From the NCBI GenBank assembly GCA_964355015.1, contig CAYHCE010000037.1, forward strand, positions 1-31,211: a DNA stretch of 31,211 nucleotides, written 5' to 3'. Shown here in pieces: positions 23,122-31,211 of this stretch. The notes beneath the pieces were generated by a model. That model saw only the letters and a list, made by a program, of their open reading frames with translations, had not been told where the DNA came from and made no database searches. The position numbers and the translations under genes are program-made. This stretch comes from CAYHCE01 sp964355015 (GTDB taxonomy: Bacteria; Cyanobacteriota; Cyanobacteriia; PCC-6307; Cyanobiaceae). Numbering within the stretch: position 1 is the first letter of the stretch; every line of letters begins with the position of its first letter.

Positions 23122-23734
23122 TCAACCTGCTGCCTGGAAGAAGGCGCGCAGGTTGGTGAGCACGAACTGCAGACCCATGGCAATCAGGATCAGGCCGAGA
23201 AAGCGGCTGATCAGGGGATGAGTTGCGGCCCGCCGATGAACCGGGGTGCAGCACCATCACAGCCATCACCAGCGCGGTGATCGCCAGGGCGATCACCGCG
23301 GCGGTAGAAGCGAGCAGGCCCTGATCCGGCCCATGCATCACCGAAAGCGACAGAACCGTGGAGATGGTGCCCGGGTTGGCGGCGAACAGCACGATCGGAT
23401 CCAGGGAGGAGGGCTCCCCGCTGACGCCTTCCTGCCTGGTCGGCGCCGCTGGTGAGGACCCCGGCGCGAACATGCTGAAGCCGATCGAGGTGATCACCAC
23501 GCCGCCGATGATCTGGAACACATCAAGCGAGATCCCCAACCGCTGCAGCAGCTGGGGACCGATCGCCGCACTGATCACCAGGATCACGGCGGTGCGCAGC
23601 ACCGCATTTACGGCCAGAAGCAGGCGCCGGCGAGGGGGGGCTCCCGGCGGGCGCTGCAACAGCATCACGCCACAGATCACCGGGTTGATCAACGCCAGGA
23701 AGGTGATGACAGAGCGGTTGAGGTCTTCCACCAA
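23122..23734 (-). pseudogene. MarC-family membrane protein gene with two single-base deletions
   Basis: The first 165 or so residues read normally: FLALINPVICGVMLLQ, then DVFQIIGGVVITSIGFSMFA, LDPIVLFAANPGTISTVLSL and ITALVMAVMVLHPG. After HPG the frame is lost. The short piece FIGGPQLIP lies in a second frame, and the normal family ending LISRFLGLILIAMGLQFVLT lies in the third, closing at a TGA at 23122. Restoring one base at about 23241 and one at about 23214 would rebuild a 204-residue MarC/UPF0056 protein with six membrane segments. Both lesions are one base short in C/G runs, so sequencing or assembly error is as likely as true decay. MarC proteins are inner-membrane proteins of uncertain transport role. 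Confidence 0.8.
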
Positions 23735-24008
23735 GGTGGGGTTTCGTCCGCGTCAAGCTAGTGGAACACAACAATTAGCGGGTAAACAGGAACTGGAACG
23801 GCCCCAACAGGGTCCATCGCCAGCTCCGTCTGCTTTGACCACATTCCAGAAGGTCTGGACCGATGCATACACCTTTGCATCACCAATGCCAGACACCCGA
23901 CCAAAGCCAACCCGATCGGCACCGTCCATTGTTCATCTCCACTCTCAGCTTCCCAATATGAGGTGATGACGGGGATGCTACCAAGTACCATCCATTGGAA
24001 TAGTTCTA

Positions 24009-24657
24009 GTTGAAGAACGGCTGAATCACACGATCTACCGCATCATGCGGCAGGAGGGCCTACTGAACCACCGCGGCAGAACCCGCCTGCCGCGAGAGCC
24101 CAGGGAGGTGCCGGTGCTGGAGGCAAGGGGCATCCATCAAGTGCTGGCCTGGGATATCACCCTCCTGCCCGGCCCTGTGAAGGGGCAGTTCTTCTACCTC
24201 TACATGGTGATGGATGTATGGAACCGGCGCATCCTCCGCGCAGAGGTGCATGAGCATGAATGCAGCGAGCGGGCCAACGCAATCTTTGATTTCGTACACC
24301 CTGGCCGCAAAGATGGCGGAGCTGGGGGTGTCGCTTTCGTTCTCAAGGCCACGCGTCAGCAACGACAACGCCTATGCCGAGTCATGGTTCCGCACGAAGA
24401 AATACCACCAGAGTTATCCGCTCAGACGCTTTCTTGATCTGCTTTCGATGAAAGCCTGGGAGGATGGCTTTGTCCACTGGTACAACGCTCAGCACCGGCA
24501 CAGCGGTATCAAGTAGGTGACGCCCAATCAGCGCCATTACGGCCAGGCTGGCGCGACCTGCGCCATCCGCCAACAGACCTATGAGGAACCTCGGCAGAGG
24601 CATCCTCAGCGCTGGAGCCGCCAACCCCACAACGGGTCACAGCCTGTGGCTGCTTGA
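24009..24657 (+). mobile_element. IS3-family transposase (OrfB, rve domain) relic
   Basis: The stretch encodes pieces of an IS3-type integrase. Frame one gives TIYRIMRQEGLLNHRGRTR, VLAWDITLLPGPVKGQFFYL (first catalytic Asp) and YMVMDVWNRRI. The second frame picks up at about 24280 with YTLAAKMAELGVSLSFSRPR, NDNAYAESWF (catalytic Glu) and FVHWYNAQHRHSGIK. After a TAG at 24514 the same frame continues VTPNQRHYGQ to a TGA at 24655. The segment that should carry HSDNG with the second catalytic Asp is missing at the frame change. The copy is thus inactivated by a deletion, a frameshift and a stop codon. No terminal inverted repeats or orfA were found; 23735-24008 shows no recognisable gene. Confidence 0.82.
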
Positions 24658-24882
24658 CCCTCAAACATTCAGGCCCCCGCGGCTGTCGGATGGCGCCACT
24701 CCAAGGGCGCGATCAGCAACAGCCGCGATCAGGGGGCTGCCGACACCCGACCCTCTACACGGAAGATCAACTGATGAAAACCATGCCCAGGCCACGGGGC
24801 CCATGAACGTCACTCGCAGTAAACTGCATTTCGGTGCAAAGCTCAGAACCACGAGCAGACAACTTTCCTGATAGGTCCCGCC

Positions 24883-26025
24883 ATGCGTCGAGTAACGGTA
24901 ATAGGAACTGCGGTGGTCGCAGCCTGCGTTCTGACCGCTGGCTTCAACATCGAGAATCCAGTAGGTGCAAGCGGACCTCATGAACAACTCAACCCGCTAT
25001 CCACGACGATGGTCGCCGGAGCGGTAACCGATCCTCTGCGCTCGGACGCGGTTCGTACACCTGACGAACGGTTCGCTAATCTGCCCGAGTACCCTTGGGC
25101 GCCCAAGTATGTAATGGTCAACAACTTGCGCATGCACTACGTCGAAGCTGGTCCCACTACCGGTGAAGTCGTGCTGCTGCTCCACGGCGAGCCGTCATGG
25201 TCGTACCTATATCGCAAGATGATTCCGGTTCTGGCAAATGCCGGGTTTCATGTTTACGCACCCGACCTGGTTGGGTTTGGCCGGTCTGACAAGCTGAAGC
25301 TGCAGTCGGCCTATACCGTCCAAATGCATGTCAACCAGATCGAAGGATTTCTCAATGCTCTCGGTCTGCGCAACATGATTTTCTTCGGTCAAGACTGGGG
25401 CTCGATCATTGGACTGCGCGTTGTGGGACTGCATCCCGATTGGTTCAGCCGAATCGCTATCGGTAACGGGACGCTGCCGAATCCGCCTTCGTATGTTCCT
25501 TCTCGTATGCGCGTAACGAAGACCTACGGCGATTCGACAAATCCCTACTATTCAGCACCCTACTCGCCGCTTTACGATCCTCAGCCGAACATGACGCTGC
25601 CGCTGTATCCGACGTGGTCGTCGTGGCTCAACTATGCGCCTAACGTGAACCCCTTGTACGCCAGCGTTGCGGTAGAACAGTTCACCATGCTCGCTCTGTC
25701 GCCGGGAATTCTGGCGGCGTACGATGCACCGTTTCCCGACGAAAGTTACAAGGCTGGGGCGCGTAAATTCCCGTTGCTTGCCGGAACTGAGAAATCCAAG
25801 AACCAGAAGGCATGGAGTGCCTTGAGGAAGTATACAAAGCCATTCCTGACCGCCTACGGCGATCATGACCCGATCTTGGGCAGCGACGGGATTCTGTTCC
25901 GTTCGCTGGTACCCGGCGCGAAAGGTCAGCCGCACACAACGATCGTCGATTCGGCGCACATGCTTCAGGAAGACAAGGGCGAGGAGCTTGCCCAGGTCCT
26001 GGTGAACTGGAGGAGGAGCAACTAA
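24883..26025 (+). CDS. Haloalkane dehalogenase (alpha/beta hydrolase) with signal peptide
   Basis: The 380-residue protein has an N-terminal signal or anchor (VIGTAVVAACVLTAGF) followed by the haloalkane dehalogenase landmark RTPDERFANLPEYPWAPKYV (residues 58-77). The oxyanion loop is HGEPSWSYLYR (101-111). The nucleophile elbow is FGQDWGS with D171 and the halide-stabilising W172. The acid lies in YGDHDPILG (about 327-329) and the base is H359 in DSAHMLQ. The catalytic set is complete for SN2 dehalogenation of haloalkanes to alcohols. Export is unusual, since characterised members are mostly cytosolic. Lower GC and different codon choice from the chromosomal genes suggest horizontal acquisition. 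It sits between an IS3 relic and a dead transporter gene. Substrate unknown. Confidence 0.85.
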   Translation: MRRVTVIGTAVVAACVLTAGFNIENPVGASGPHEQLNPLSTTMVAGAVTDPLRSDAVRTPDERFANLPEYPWAPKYVMVNNLRMHYVEAGPTTGEVVLLLHGEPSWSYLYRKMIPVLANAGFHVYAPDLVGFGRSDKLKLQSAYTVQMHVNQIEGFLNALGLRNMIFFGQDWGSIIGLRVVGLHPDWFSRIAIGNGTLPNPPSYVPSRMRVTKTYGDSTNPYYSAPYSPLYDPQPNMTLPLYPTWSSWLNYAPNVNPLYASVAVEQFTMLALSPGILAAYDAPFPDESYKAGARKFPLLAGTEKSKNQKAWSALRKYTKPFLTAYGDHDPILGSDGILFRSLVPGAKGQPHTTIVDSAHMLQEDKGEELAQVLVNWRRSN

Positions 26026-26084
26026 CGTCGATTGCGCACTATCTGAACGAAAGCAGTTTCAATTGATGAGATTTGTTTTCGGTC

Positions 26085-26746
26085 CTAACTCTCGTGGTTG
26101 ACTGACTGTCGATCGCTTGATCCAGCAAAGGACCAGACCATGTTGGCCAGAGCGCCGAACACCATCCGCCTGGTGGTAGCCAGGACGACACCTGTTGGGC
26201 CAGCGCTCTATTTGCCCTGGCCGGTGAACGACTGTGTGGCCGTGGGCAAGACGAAGGTGGGACCGACTCCGCAGGTGATGCTGCATTTCGTTCGTGGGAA
26301 ACAAAGAACGCTGGATTGATGTCGCCCAGGCCAAACCCATCCTCATGGCCGGAGGCCGACGTGGGTTGGTGGATACAGGGGATGTTCGTGCGGGTGACTA
26401 GGAGCAGATCCGTGCTGAGAGGAACAGAAATCACCGCTTGAATGTTGAACGCATTCTGGATTCGCTGCCCCCGCGGTCCAACGCCGAAGTTGGTGTTGTT
26501 CTGTAAGGGCTGAGGTGGTTGGCGATCGGATTCTGGGCCGCCCTGCGGCTGAGGCTGGGCGGTGAGCACAGGGGCTGAATCCCTCGCGAGGGTCAAGGGC
26601 TGACGCCAGTCCGCTGGGAGGCCCGCTGGTTCAGCCGCCTCGAAGCGGCTCGACGGCTGGGGGACTGGCGATCGCCGCTGGGGCGAGGGCGAAGGCCAGC
26701 AGGAAGAGCGTGCACTTGAGAATGCCAACCAATACTTTAACATCAT
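26085..26746 (-). pseudogene. Broken outer-membrane transporter/porin-like gene (phenol-MetA type)
   Basis: Pieces of one protein are spread over three frames on the minus strand. A signal peptide (LVGILKCTLFLLAFALAPAA) lies in one frame, AQNPIAN in another, and NNTNFGVGPRGQRIQNAFNI with HEDGFGLGDINPAFFVSHER in a third. Then GVGPTFVLPTATQSFTGQGK, stop (26208-26210, where the family has Trp), and SAGPTGVVLATTRRMVFGAL are found. The motifs belong to the beta-barrel 'transporter'/MetA-pathway family, which puts hydrophobic compounds across the outer membrane. At least two frameshifts plus the nonsense codon make it non-functional. The C-terminal half of the barrel (usually past 250 residues) is missing. 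It lies next to the dehalogenase and DUF1254 genes, with which it may once have worked. Confidence 0.72.
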
Positions 26747-26886
26747 ATTTTCATGTCTACGGAGGGCATCGACTACGTGTTAATCCAATTCCACCATGGT
26801 CCACTTAGTGCAACTCCACAAAGACGGCAACGCAGCGTTGAGTTAGACTTCAGATCACGTTCTCCCTAGCTCCAGGAGCCCTCGAG

Positions 26887-28398
26887 ATGACATCGATTCG
26901 TCACCTGCACACCAACATGGTTGTGGCCGCCCTTGTGGCGAACGTGGCCACAACGGCTTCAGCTCAGACCTTCAGGATGACGACGCCGATCGCACCGGGG
27001 GTGGCCACGCCCGACCGGCTGGAGACCTCGATCGGCCCGCTTGATCTCATTGATGGCTTCCCGAAGCCGGATACCGTCGAGAAGATCTACGACAACCTCG
27101 ACCGATCCCGAGCCCTGCAGGCCTATCTGCTGGCCATCCCGATCGTCAACCAGGCAGGCATGCGCGATTCGCTGCGCAAGTTCGGCCCCGTCAATACCAC
27201 CAACGTGATCTGGGAGACCCTGGTGGATCCCAAGACGGTGGAACTCACGGCCAACGACAACACGGTCTACAGCTTCATCTGGCTGGATACCAAGAAAGGG
27301 CCTTTGGTGGTTGAAGTTCCCCCCAAGGTGCTGGGGGCCATCGATGACTTCTGGTACCGCTGGGTTACGGATATCGGCATCACGGGACCTGACAAAGGTG
27401 CAGGCGGCAAGTACCTGATCCTTCCGCCCGGATACAAGAGCGGGATTCCAAAAGGCTATTTCGTCGTTCGACCGAAAACCTTCGGCAGCTGGATGCCCTT
27501 CCGCTCCTTCCTTGTCGACGGTTCCCCCAAGCCCGGGGTGGAGTCGGTTAAGAAGAATCTGAAAATCTACCAACTCTCCGATGCGGCCAACCCACCGGCA
27601 ATCAAGTTCGCCAATGCCTCCGGGGTGCCGGCGAACTTCGTCGCCCCAGGCGATTATTCCTTCTGGGGCTTGCTGAATCAAGTGATTCAGGAAGAACCAC
27701 CTACCGGCTCTGATCCCACCACGCTGGGCCTGTTCGCCTCGATCGGCATCGTCAAAGGGAAGCCCTTCAACCCTGACGAGCGTATGAAGAAGATCCTTAC
27801 CGATGCTGCCAACATCGGGGCGGTGACGGCGCGAACTCTGGCCTTCAAGATTCGCGAGCCAGAAGCCTTCTTCTACCCCAACAGCTCCTGGCGACTGCCG
27901 TTCTTCGGGGGCTACAAGTTCGAAGTGTCACCTGGTGTGGCCAACCTGGATGGAGCGGCTTTCTTTTATTATTTTGCCACCGGTGTGACGCCGGCCATGG
28001 AGGAGAAGATGGTGGGCCAGGGCTCCCAGTACCCCTGGACTTCTCTGGATGCCAAAGGCAACCCCTTCGATGGCGGCAAGACCTACAAGCTCCGCCTGCC
28101 CCCGAACATCCCGGTGAAGGACTTCTGGTCCGTGATCGTGTACGACAACCAGACGCGCTCAATGCTGCAGACCGACCAGAAGGCCCCCAGCGTGAGCAGC
28201 CAGGACAAGGGCATCAAAACCAATGCCGACGGCTCGGTGGATGTCTGGTTCGGTCCCAAGGCGCCTGCCGGCATGGAGGACAACTGGGTGCAGACGATTC
28301 CGGGCAAGGGCTGGTTCACGCTCCTGCGCCTCTACGGTCCGTTGGAGCCCTGGTTCAACAAGACCTGGCGTCCTGGAGAGATTGAACTCCAGCCTTGA
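26887..28398 (+). CDS. DUF1254/DUF1214-domain exported protein
   Basis: The 503-residue protein starts at ATG 26887 with an AGGAG ribosome site eight bases upstream and a signal peptide ending near ASA-QT. The N-terminal DUF1254 part contains QAYLLAIPIVNQAGMRDSL, NTVYSFIWLDTKKGPLVVEV and DDFWYRWVTDIG. The C-terminal DUF1214 part contains SWRLPFFGGYKFEVSPGVAN, PPNIPVKDFWSVIVYDNQTR and the closing FTLLRLYGPLEPWFNKTWRP. These paired domains are common in proteobacterial and environmental genomes; biochemical function is not established. It is immediately downstream of a non-coding stretch facing the dead transporter gene, and is convergent with the cupin gene (29 bases between stops). Confidence 0.87.
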   Translation: MTSIRHLHTNMVVAALVANVATTASAQTFRMTTPIAPGVATPDRLETSIGPLDLIDGFPKPDTVEKIYDNLDRSRALQAYLLAIPIVNQAGMRDSLRKFGPVNTTNVIWETLVDPKTVELTANDNTVYSFIWLDTKKGPLVVEVPPKVLGAIDDFWYRWVTDIGITGPDKGAGGKYLILPPGYKSGIPKGYFVVRPKTFGSWMPFRSFLVDGSPKPGVESVKKNLKIYQLSDAANPPAIKFANASGVPANFVAPGDYSFWGLLNQVIQEEPPTGSDPTTLGLFASIGIVKGKPFNPDERMKKILTDAANIGAVTARTLAFKIREPEAFFYPNSSWRLPFFGGYKFEVSPGVANLDGAAFFYYFATGVTPAMEEKMVGQGSQYPWTSLDAKGNPFDGGKTYKLRLPPNIPVKDFWSVIVYDNQTRSMLQTDQKAPSVSSQDKGIKTNADGSVDVWFGPKAPAGMEDNWVQTIPGKGWFTLLRLYGPLEPWFNKTWRPGEIELQP

Positions 28399-28427
28399 TG
28401 GATCTGGATACCGTCAAGCGAGATTCC

Positions 28428-28802
28428 CTATCTGGTGCCAACGGAGCGCTGGGGGAAGGAGATATCCAGCACCAGGCAACCTTCCTCGCTGCGGAAGGGG
28501 CCATGCACCTGGCCGGGCGGTCGGCTGGTGTAGTGCCCCGGCTCCAGCCAGAGTCCGAAGGCTTCGTCGTAGAGGCGCCCGCTGACGATCAGGATCTCCT
28601 CGGGAAAGTCATGGGCCTTGCCCCCGAAGGCGGAGGTGTCGGCACCGCTCAGGAAGCGGGTGAGGCGGGTGATCTCCCCTGTGGCCGCATCCTCACTGAG
28701 AATCAGCTCCTGCACCTGGCCCTCCAGACCCTCCAGCCAGCGCCAGTGGTGCGCCTGATCCGCCGCCAGCGGATTCCAGTAGGGGGTGGTGGATTTGCTC
28801 AT
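28428..28802 (-). CDS. Cupin-domain protein (ChrR-like)
   Basis: A 124-residue single-domain cupin. The metal-binding motif region reads DFPEEILIVSGRLYDEAF, with the Glu pair followed by a Gly, and the second motif PGHYTSRPPGQVHGPF supplies the His. This is the layout of ChrR-type cupins used for small-molecule binding or anti-sigma control; no sigma factor is nearby. Its ATG overlaps the stop of the alpha/beta hydrolase gene by four bases, so it is the last gene of the sulfatase operon. Function unproven. Confidence 0.78.
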   Translation of the reverse strand: MSKSTTPYWNPLAADQAHHWRWLEGLEGQVQELILSEDAATGEITRLTRFLSGADTSAFGGKAHDFPEEILIVSGRLYDEAFGLWLEPGHYTSRPPGQVHGPFRSEEGCLVLDISFPQRSVGTR

Positions 28803-29446
28803 GAGGGGGCGATGGCAGGTGCGCCGGTGAGGTGAGCGTCGATCAGGGACGCCACCCGGTCGGCATGATGCAGGCCGAGATCATGATCGCCGCCGGGGAT
28901 CACAACCAACCGGCTCTGGGGCACCAACGCCGCCAGCCGCTCGCCCACGGCCACCGGACTGAACGGATCGGCCTCTCCCCACAGCAGCAGAACCGGCAGC
29001 GTCAGCTCCGGCAGCCTGTGGGAAAGGTCCTCGGTCTGGGTGGCGAACCAGTCGGGCAGCTGGGGTTGGCCGGCCTGGAAGCTGGCGCGCCAGTCCTCGG
29101 CGCCGAGGGCGGCCATGGGCAGCCCCCCGGAGGTGGCGCAGAGCACGAGGTGGGTGATCCGCTGGGGCCGGGCCAGGGCGGCCCGCAGCGCCAGCACCCC
29201 TCCCATCGACTGGGCGATCAGGGCGCAGGGACGATCCAGCCGGGCCAGCACCAGGGCCAGCAGATCGTCGAATCCGTTGACACCGGGATCGCTCGGTGTG
29301 CGGCCGAACCCCGGCCAGCCCAGGTGGACCGGTCCGGCTTCGTGGCGGAGCCGCTGGGCAACGGGCTGCCAGAAGTGGATGTTCCCCGAGGCGCCGGGAA
29401 GGAACAGCAGCTGCTGGGGCTGAGTCGCTCCCTTGCCCTCATTCAC
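28799..29446 (-). CDS. Alpha/beta hydrolase
   Basis: The 215-residue protein has the alpha/beta-hydrolase fold order: LLFLPGASGNIHFWQPVA (oxyanion loop), HLGWPGFGRTPS, nucleophile elbow IAQSMGGVLAL with Ser, acid in LLLWGEADPFSP, and His in IPGGDHDLGLHHAD. The catalytic triad is complete and no signal peptide is seen, so it should be cytosolic. Substrate cannot be inferred from sequence. Its start overlaps the end of the sulfatase gene by eight bases, and its stop overlaps the cupin start by four, so all three are translated from one message. Confidence 0.85.
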   Translation of the reverse strand: MNEGKGATQPQQLLFLPGASGNIHFWQPVAQRLRHEAGPVHLGWPGFGRTPSDPGVNGFDDLLALVLARLDRPCALIAQSMGGVLALRAALARPQRITHLVLCATSGGLPMAALGAEDWRASFQAGQPQLPDWFATQTEDLSHRLPELTLPVLLLWGEADPFSPVAVGERLAALVPQSRLVVIPGGDHDLGLHHADRVASLIDAHLTGAPAIAPS

Positions 29447-31211
29447 TGACCGCCTTGGTGCGCATCGCCGCCTCCAGGCTTTTGATGTCAGCCGGCGACA
29501 ACTGGGGCCGATCCAGCTTGATCGTCAGCTTGTTGAGGGTGCCGGTGAACCGGAACGGCGGCTGGTAGTCGGCGTCATTGACGCCGGTGAGGGTGTCGGA
29601 GCCCACATCGAAGCTCTCGTCCCACTGCAGGATCATCGGCAGGGTTTTGGCCATCGTCTTGGTGGCGACCACCTTGCCGTCCACCTTGAGGGTGCCGGTG
29701 CCGGGGCGACCAACGCCGCTGAAGTTGTTGAAGGCCAGGGTGCCCGCCCCCTTGCCGTCGTAGACGAAATCGAACTCCACCTTGTGCTTCCCGGGGGTGA
29801 TCGGCTCGGTGCCCTCCCACTTCAGGCGCTCCAGATCGACCATGTTCCACAGCCACACCGGCTTGCCGTTCTTCAGATAGAAGCCGTAGCCGCCGAAGCG
29901 GCCGCCCGAGGTGAGCAGCATGCCCTCGGCGCCGCCGGCCGGCACCTCGACATCAGCCGTAACGGTGTAGGAGGTGTTGAGCAGCACAGGCGAATCCCCT
30001 TGGGGCAGCCCCACCATCGGACGGGTGTAGACGAATGTGTTGCGTCCGGCGGCGATGTTCGGCCGGGGCGCCACGATGCGCGCCGCCACCGAGGCATCGA
30101 GCGGGAACACCTGATACTTCCTGGCTTCGGCAATGAAGGCCTCCTTCATCTCCTTCACCTTCTGGGGGTTCTGGGCCGCCAGGTTGGTGCTCTGGTTGAA
30201 ATCGTCGTTCAGGTTGTAGAGCTCGAGCACCTGGTTGTTGAGTGGATCCGGGTTGGCCGGGCCGAAGGCCTCCCAGGGGGCCCGATTCACCTTGGTGCTG
30301 AGGAACCAGCCCTCGTTGTAGAGACCCCACTGGCCCATCATCTCGAAGTACTGGGTCTTGTGGCGCGAGGGCACCTTGGCATTCTTGGAATCGAAGGTGT
30401 AAAGGAAGCTGGTGCCCTCGATCGGTTTCTGGGGGATGCCGTCCACCACCTCGGGCGCCCGCAGCCCCGCCGCTTCAAGGATCGTCGGCACCACGTCGAT
30501 CACATGCACGAACTGCTCCCGCAGGCCCCCTCTGTCCTTGATCCGCGCCGGCCACGACACCACCATGTTCTGATTCACGCCGCCCAGGCGGGAGGCGTTC
30601 TGCTTGAACCAGGTGAACGGGGTGTCAAACGCCCAGCTCCAGCCCGCGGACATGTGATTGTAGGTGAGCTCGGTGCCCCACACGTCGTAGAACTTCATCT
30701 GCACCTCAACCGGCAGTTTGCTGAGGCCGTTGAACCAGGCCACCTCGTTGGGGGTGCCTAAGGGCCCGCCTTCGGCGCTGGTGCCGTTGTCACCGTTGAT
30801 GTAGACGATCAGCGTGTTGTCGAGCTTGCCGAGGTCGTCGAACTGCTGGATCACCCGGCCGATTTCATAGTCGCTGTAGGCGGCGTAGGCAGCGAACACC
30901 TCCACCTGGCGGATGAACAGTTTCTGGGCCTCCGGGCTCAGCTTGTCCCAGGGAGTGATCACATCGGCGGGCCAGGGCTCGAGCTTGGCATCTTTGGGAA
31001 TCACGCCGAGCCGTTTCTGGTTCGCGAAGATGCGCTCCCTCAGTTTCTCGTAGCCATCATCGAACAGATGCATGGCATGGATTTTGTCCACCCACTCCTT
31101 GGTGGGGTGGTGGGGCGCATGGGTGGCCCCGGGGGCGTACTTGATGAACAGCGGCTTGCTGGGGTTGATCTGGTGCATCCGCGTCATGTAGTCGATGGCG
31201 TCATCGGCCAT
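29439..31211 (-). CDS. Arylsulfatase, C-terminal 590 residues (continues beyond window)
   Basis: The frame is open to the right edge, so the N-terminus, including the CxPxR formylglycine motif, lies outside. Visible sulfatase landmarks are YAPGATHAPHHPTKEW (metal/sulfate-site His), the IYINGDNGTSAEGGPLGTPN segment with the DN metal ligands, GGVNQNMVVSWPARIKDRGG, and FVHVIDVVPTILEAAGL. After the catalytic domain there is a C-terminal beta-rich region of about 170 residues (from around SYTVTADVEVPAGGAEGML) that resembles a carbohydrate- or lectin-like add-on. Such enzymes hydrolyse sulfate esters and are usually periplasmic. It is the first visible gene of the sulfatase-hydrolase-cupin operon. 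An anaerobic or FGE-type maturase is not in the window. Confidence 0.9.
   Translation of the reverse strand: MADDAIDYMTRMHQINPSKPLFIKYAPGATHAPHHPTKEWVDKIHAMHLFDDGYEKLRERIFANQKRLGVIPKDAKLEPWPADVITPWDKLSPEAQKLFIRQVEVFAAYAAYSDYEIGRVIQQFDDLGKLDNTLIVYINGDNGTSAEGGPLGTPNEVAWFNGLSKLPVEVQMKFYDVWGTELTYNHMSAGWSWAFDTPFTWFKQNASRLGGVNQNMVVSWPARIKDRGGLREQFVHVIDVVPTILEAAGLRAPEVVDGIPQKPIEGTSFLYTFDSKNAKVPSRHKTQYFEMMGQWGLYNEGWFLSTKVNRAPWEAFGPANPDPLNNQVLELYNLNDDFNQSTNLAAQNPQKVKEMKEAFIAEARKYQVFPLDASVAARIVAPRPNIAAGRNTFVYTRPMVGLPQGDSPVLLNTSYTVTADVEVPAGGAEGMLLTSGGRFGGYGFYLKNGKPVWLWNMVDLERLKWEGTEPITPGKHKVEFDFVYDGKGAGTLAFNNFSGVGRPGTGTLKVDGKVVATKTMAKTLPMILQWDESFDVGSDTLTGVNDADYQPPFRFTGTLNKLTIKLDRPQLSPADIKSLEAAMRTKAVSE

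Noticed and set aside
23758..23991. Minus-strand frame of 77 codons with one hydrophobic segment
   Set aside because: No family, no ribosome site and no conserved neighbour; it could be a decayed flank of the IS3 relic. Not strong enough to list.
26098..26319. Plus-strand frame of 73 codons
   Set aside because: Antisense to the broken transporter gene, whose motifs explain this sequence.

Overview
The window looks like a GC-rich alpha-cyanobacterial chromosome of the Synechococcus/Cyanobium type, probably an assembled or metagenome-derived contig because it carries one run of exactly 100 N. The lineage is inferred from gene content: a SmtA-type metallothionein, a FutA/FutB iron transporter, LarC, a membrane-anchored M41-like protease, and a GrrM/GrrA/GrrP peptide-modification cluster of the kind found in cyanobacteria. 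No 16S or photosynthesis gene is present to confirm it.

Layout. 1-2455 is a decayed defence island on the minus strand: a VapBC toxin-antitoxin pair, the C-terminal relic of a type III-like DNA methyltransferase with two stop codons, an intact HNH endonuclease, and the N-terminal quarter of a helicase/restriction subunit. 2862-4342 is a zinc module (metallothionein and COG0523/CobW GTPase). 4728-7436 is an iron(III) ABC transporter (futA, futB; no ATPase gene in the window). 7439-11232 is a minus-strand operon: Crp/Fnr regulator, phytase-like esterase, PhoX-family phosphatase. Its promoter carries a perfect palindrome resembling a Fur box. A Fur-family regulator, probably Zur, lies upstream. 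11897-15651 is a tightly packed minus-strand operon (RGG-tailed protein, M41-like protease, LarC, UPF0104 flippase-like protein). 15736-18383 holds a TPR protein, a small secreted protein, exodeoxyribonuclease III and a secreted unknown.

The most notable system is the grr RiPP operon at 18349-20960: GrrP (periplasmic binding-like), GrrA (precursor with seven aromatic-X-Asn motifs in a glycine-rich core) and GrrM (radical SAM/SPASM maturase). GrrM is expected to install three-residue cyclophanes on GrrA.

21129-23734 has an HdeD-like membrane protein, a Gly/aromatic-rich secreted protein, a pilin-like secreted protein, and a MarC gene broken by two single-base deletions. From about 24000 to the end the content becomes accessory: an IS3-family transposase relic, an exported haloalkane dehalogenase, a dead porin/transporter gene, a DUF1254/DUF1214 protein, and an overlapping operon of arylsulfatase, alpha/beta hydrolase and cupin. 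This end looks like an acquired catabolic island that is partly decaying.
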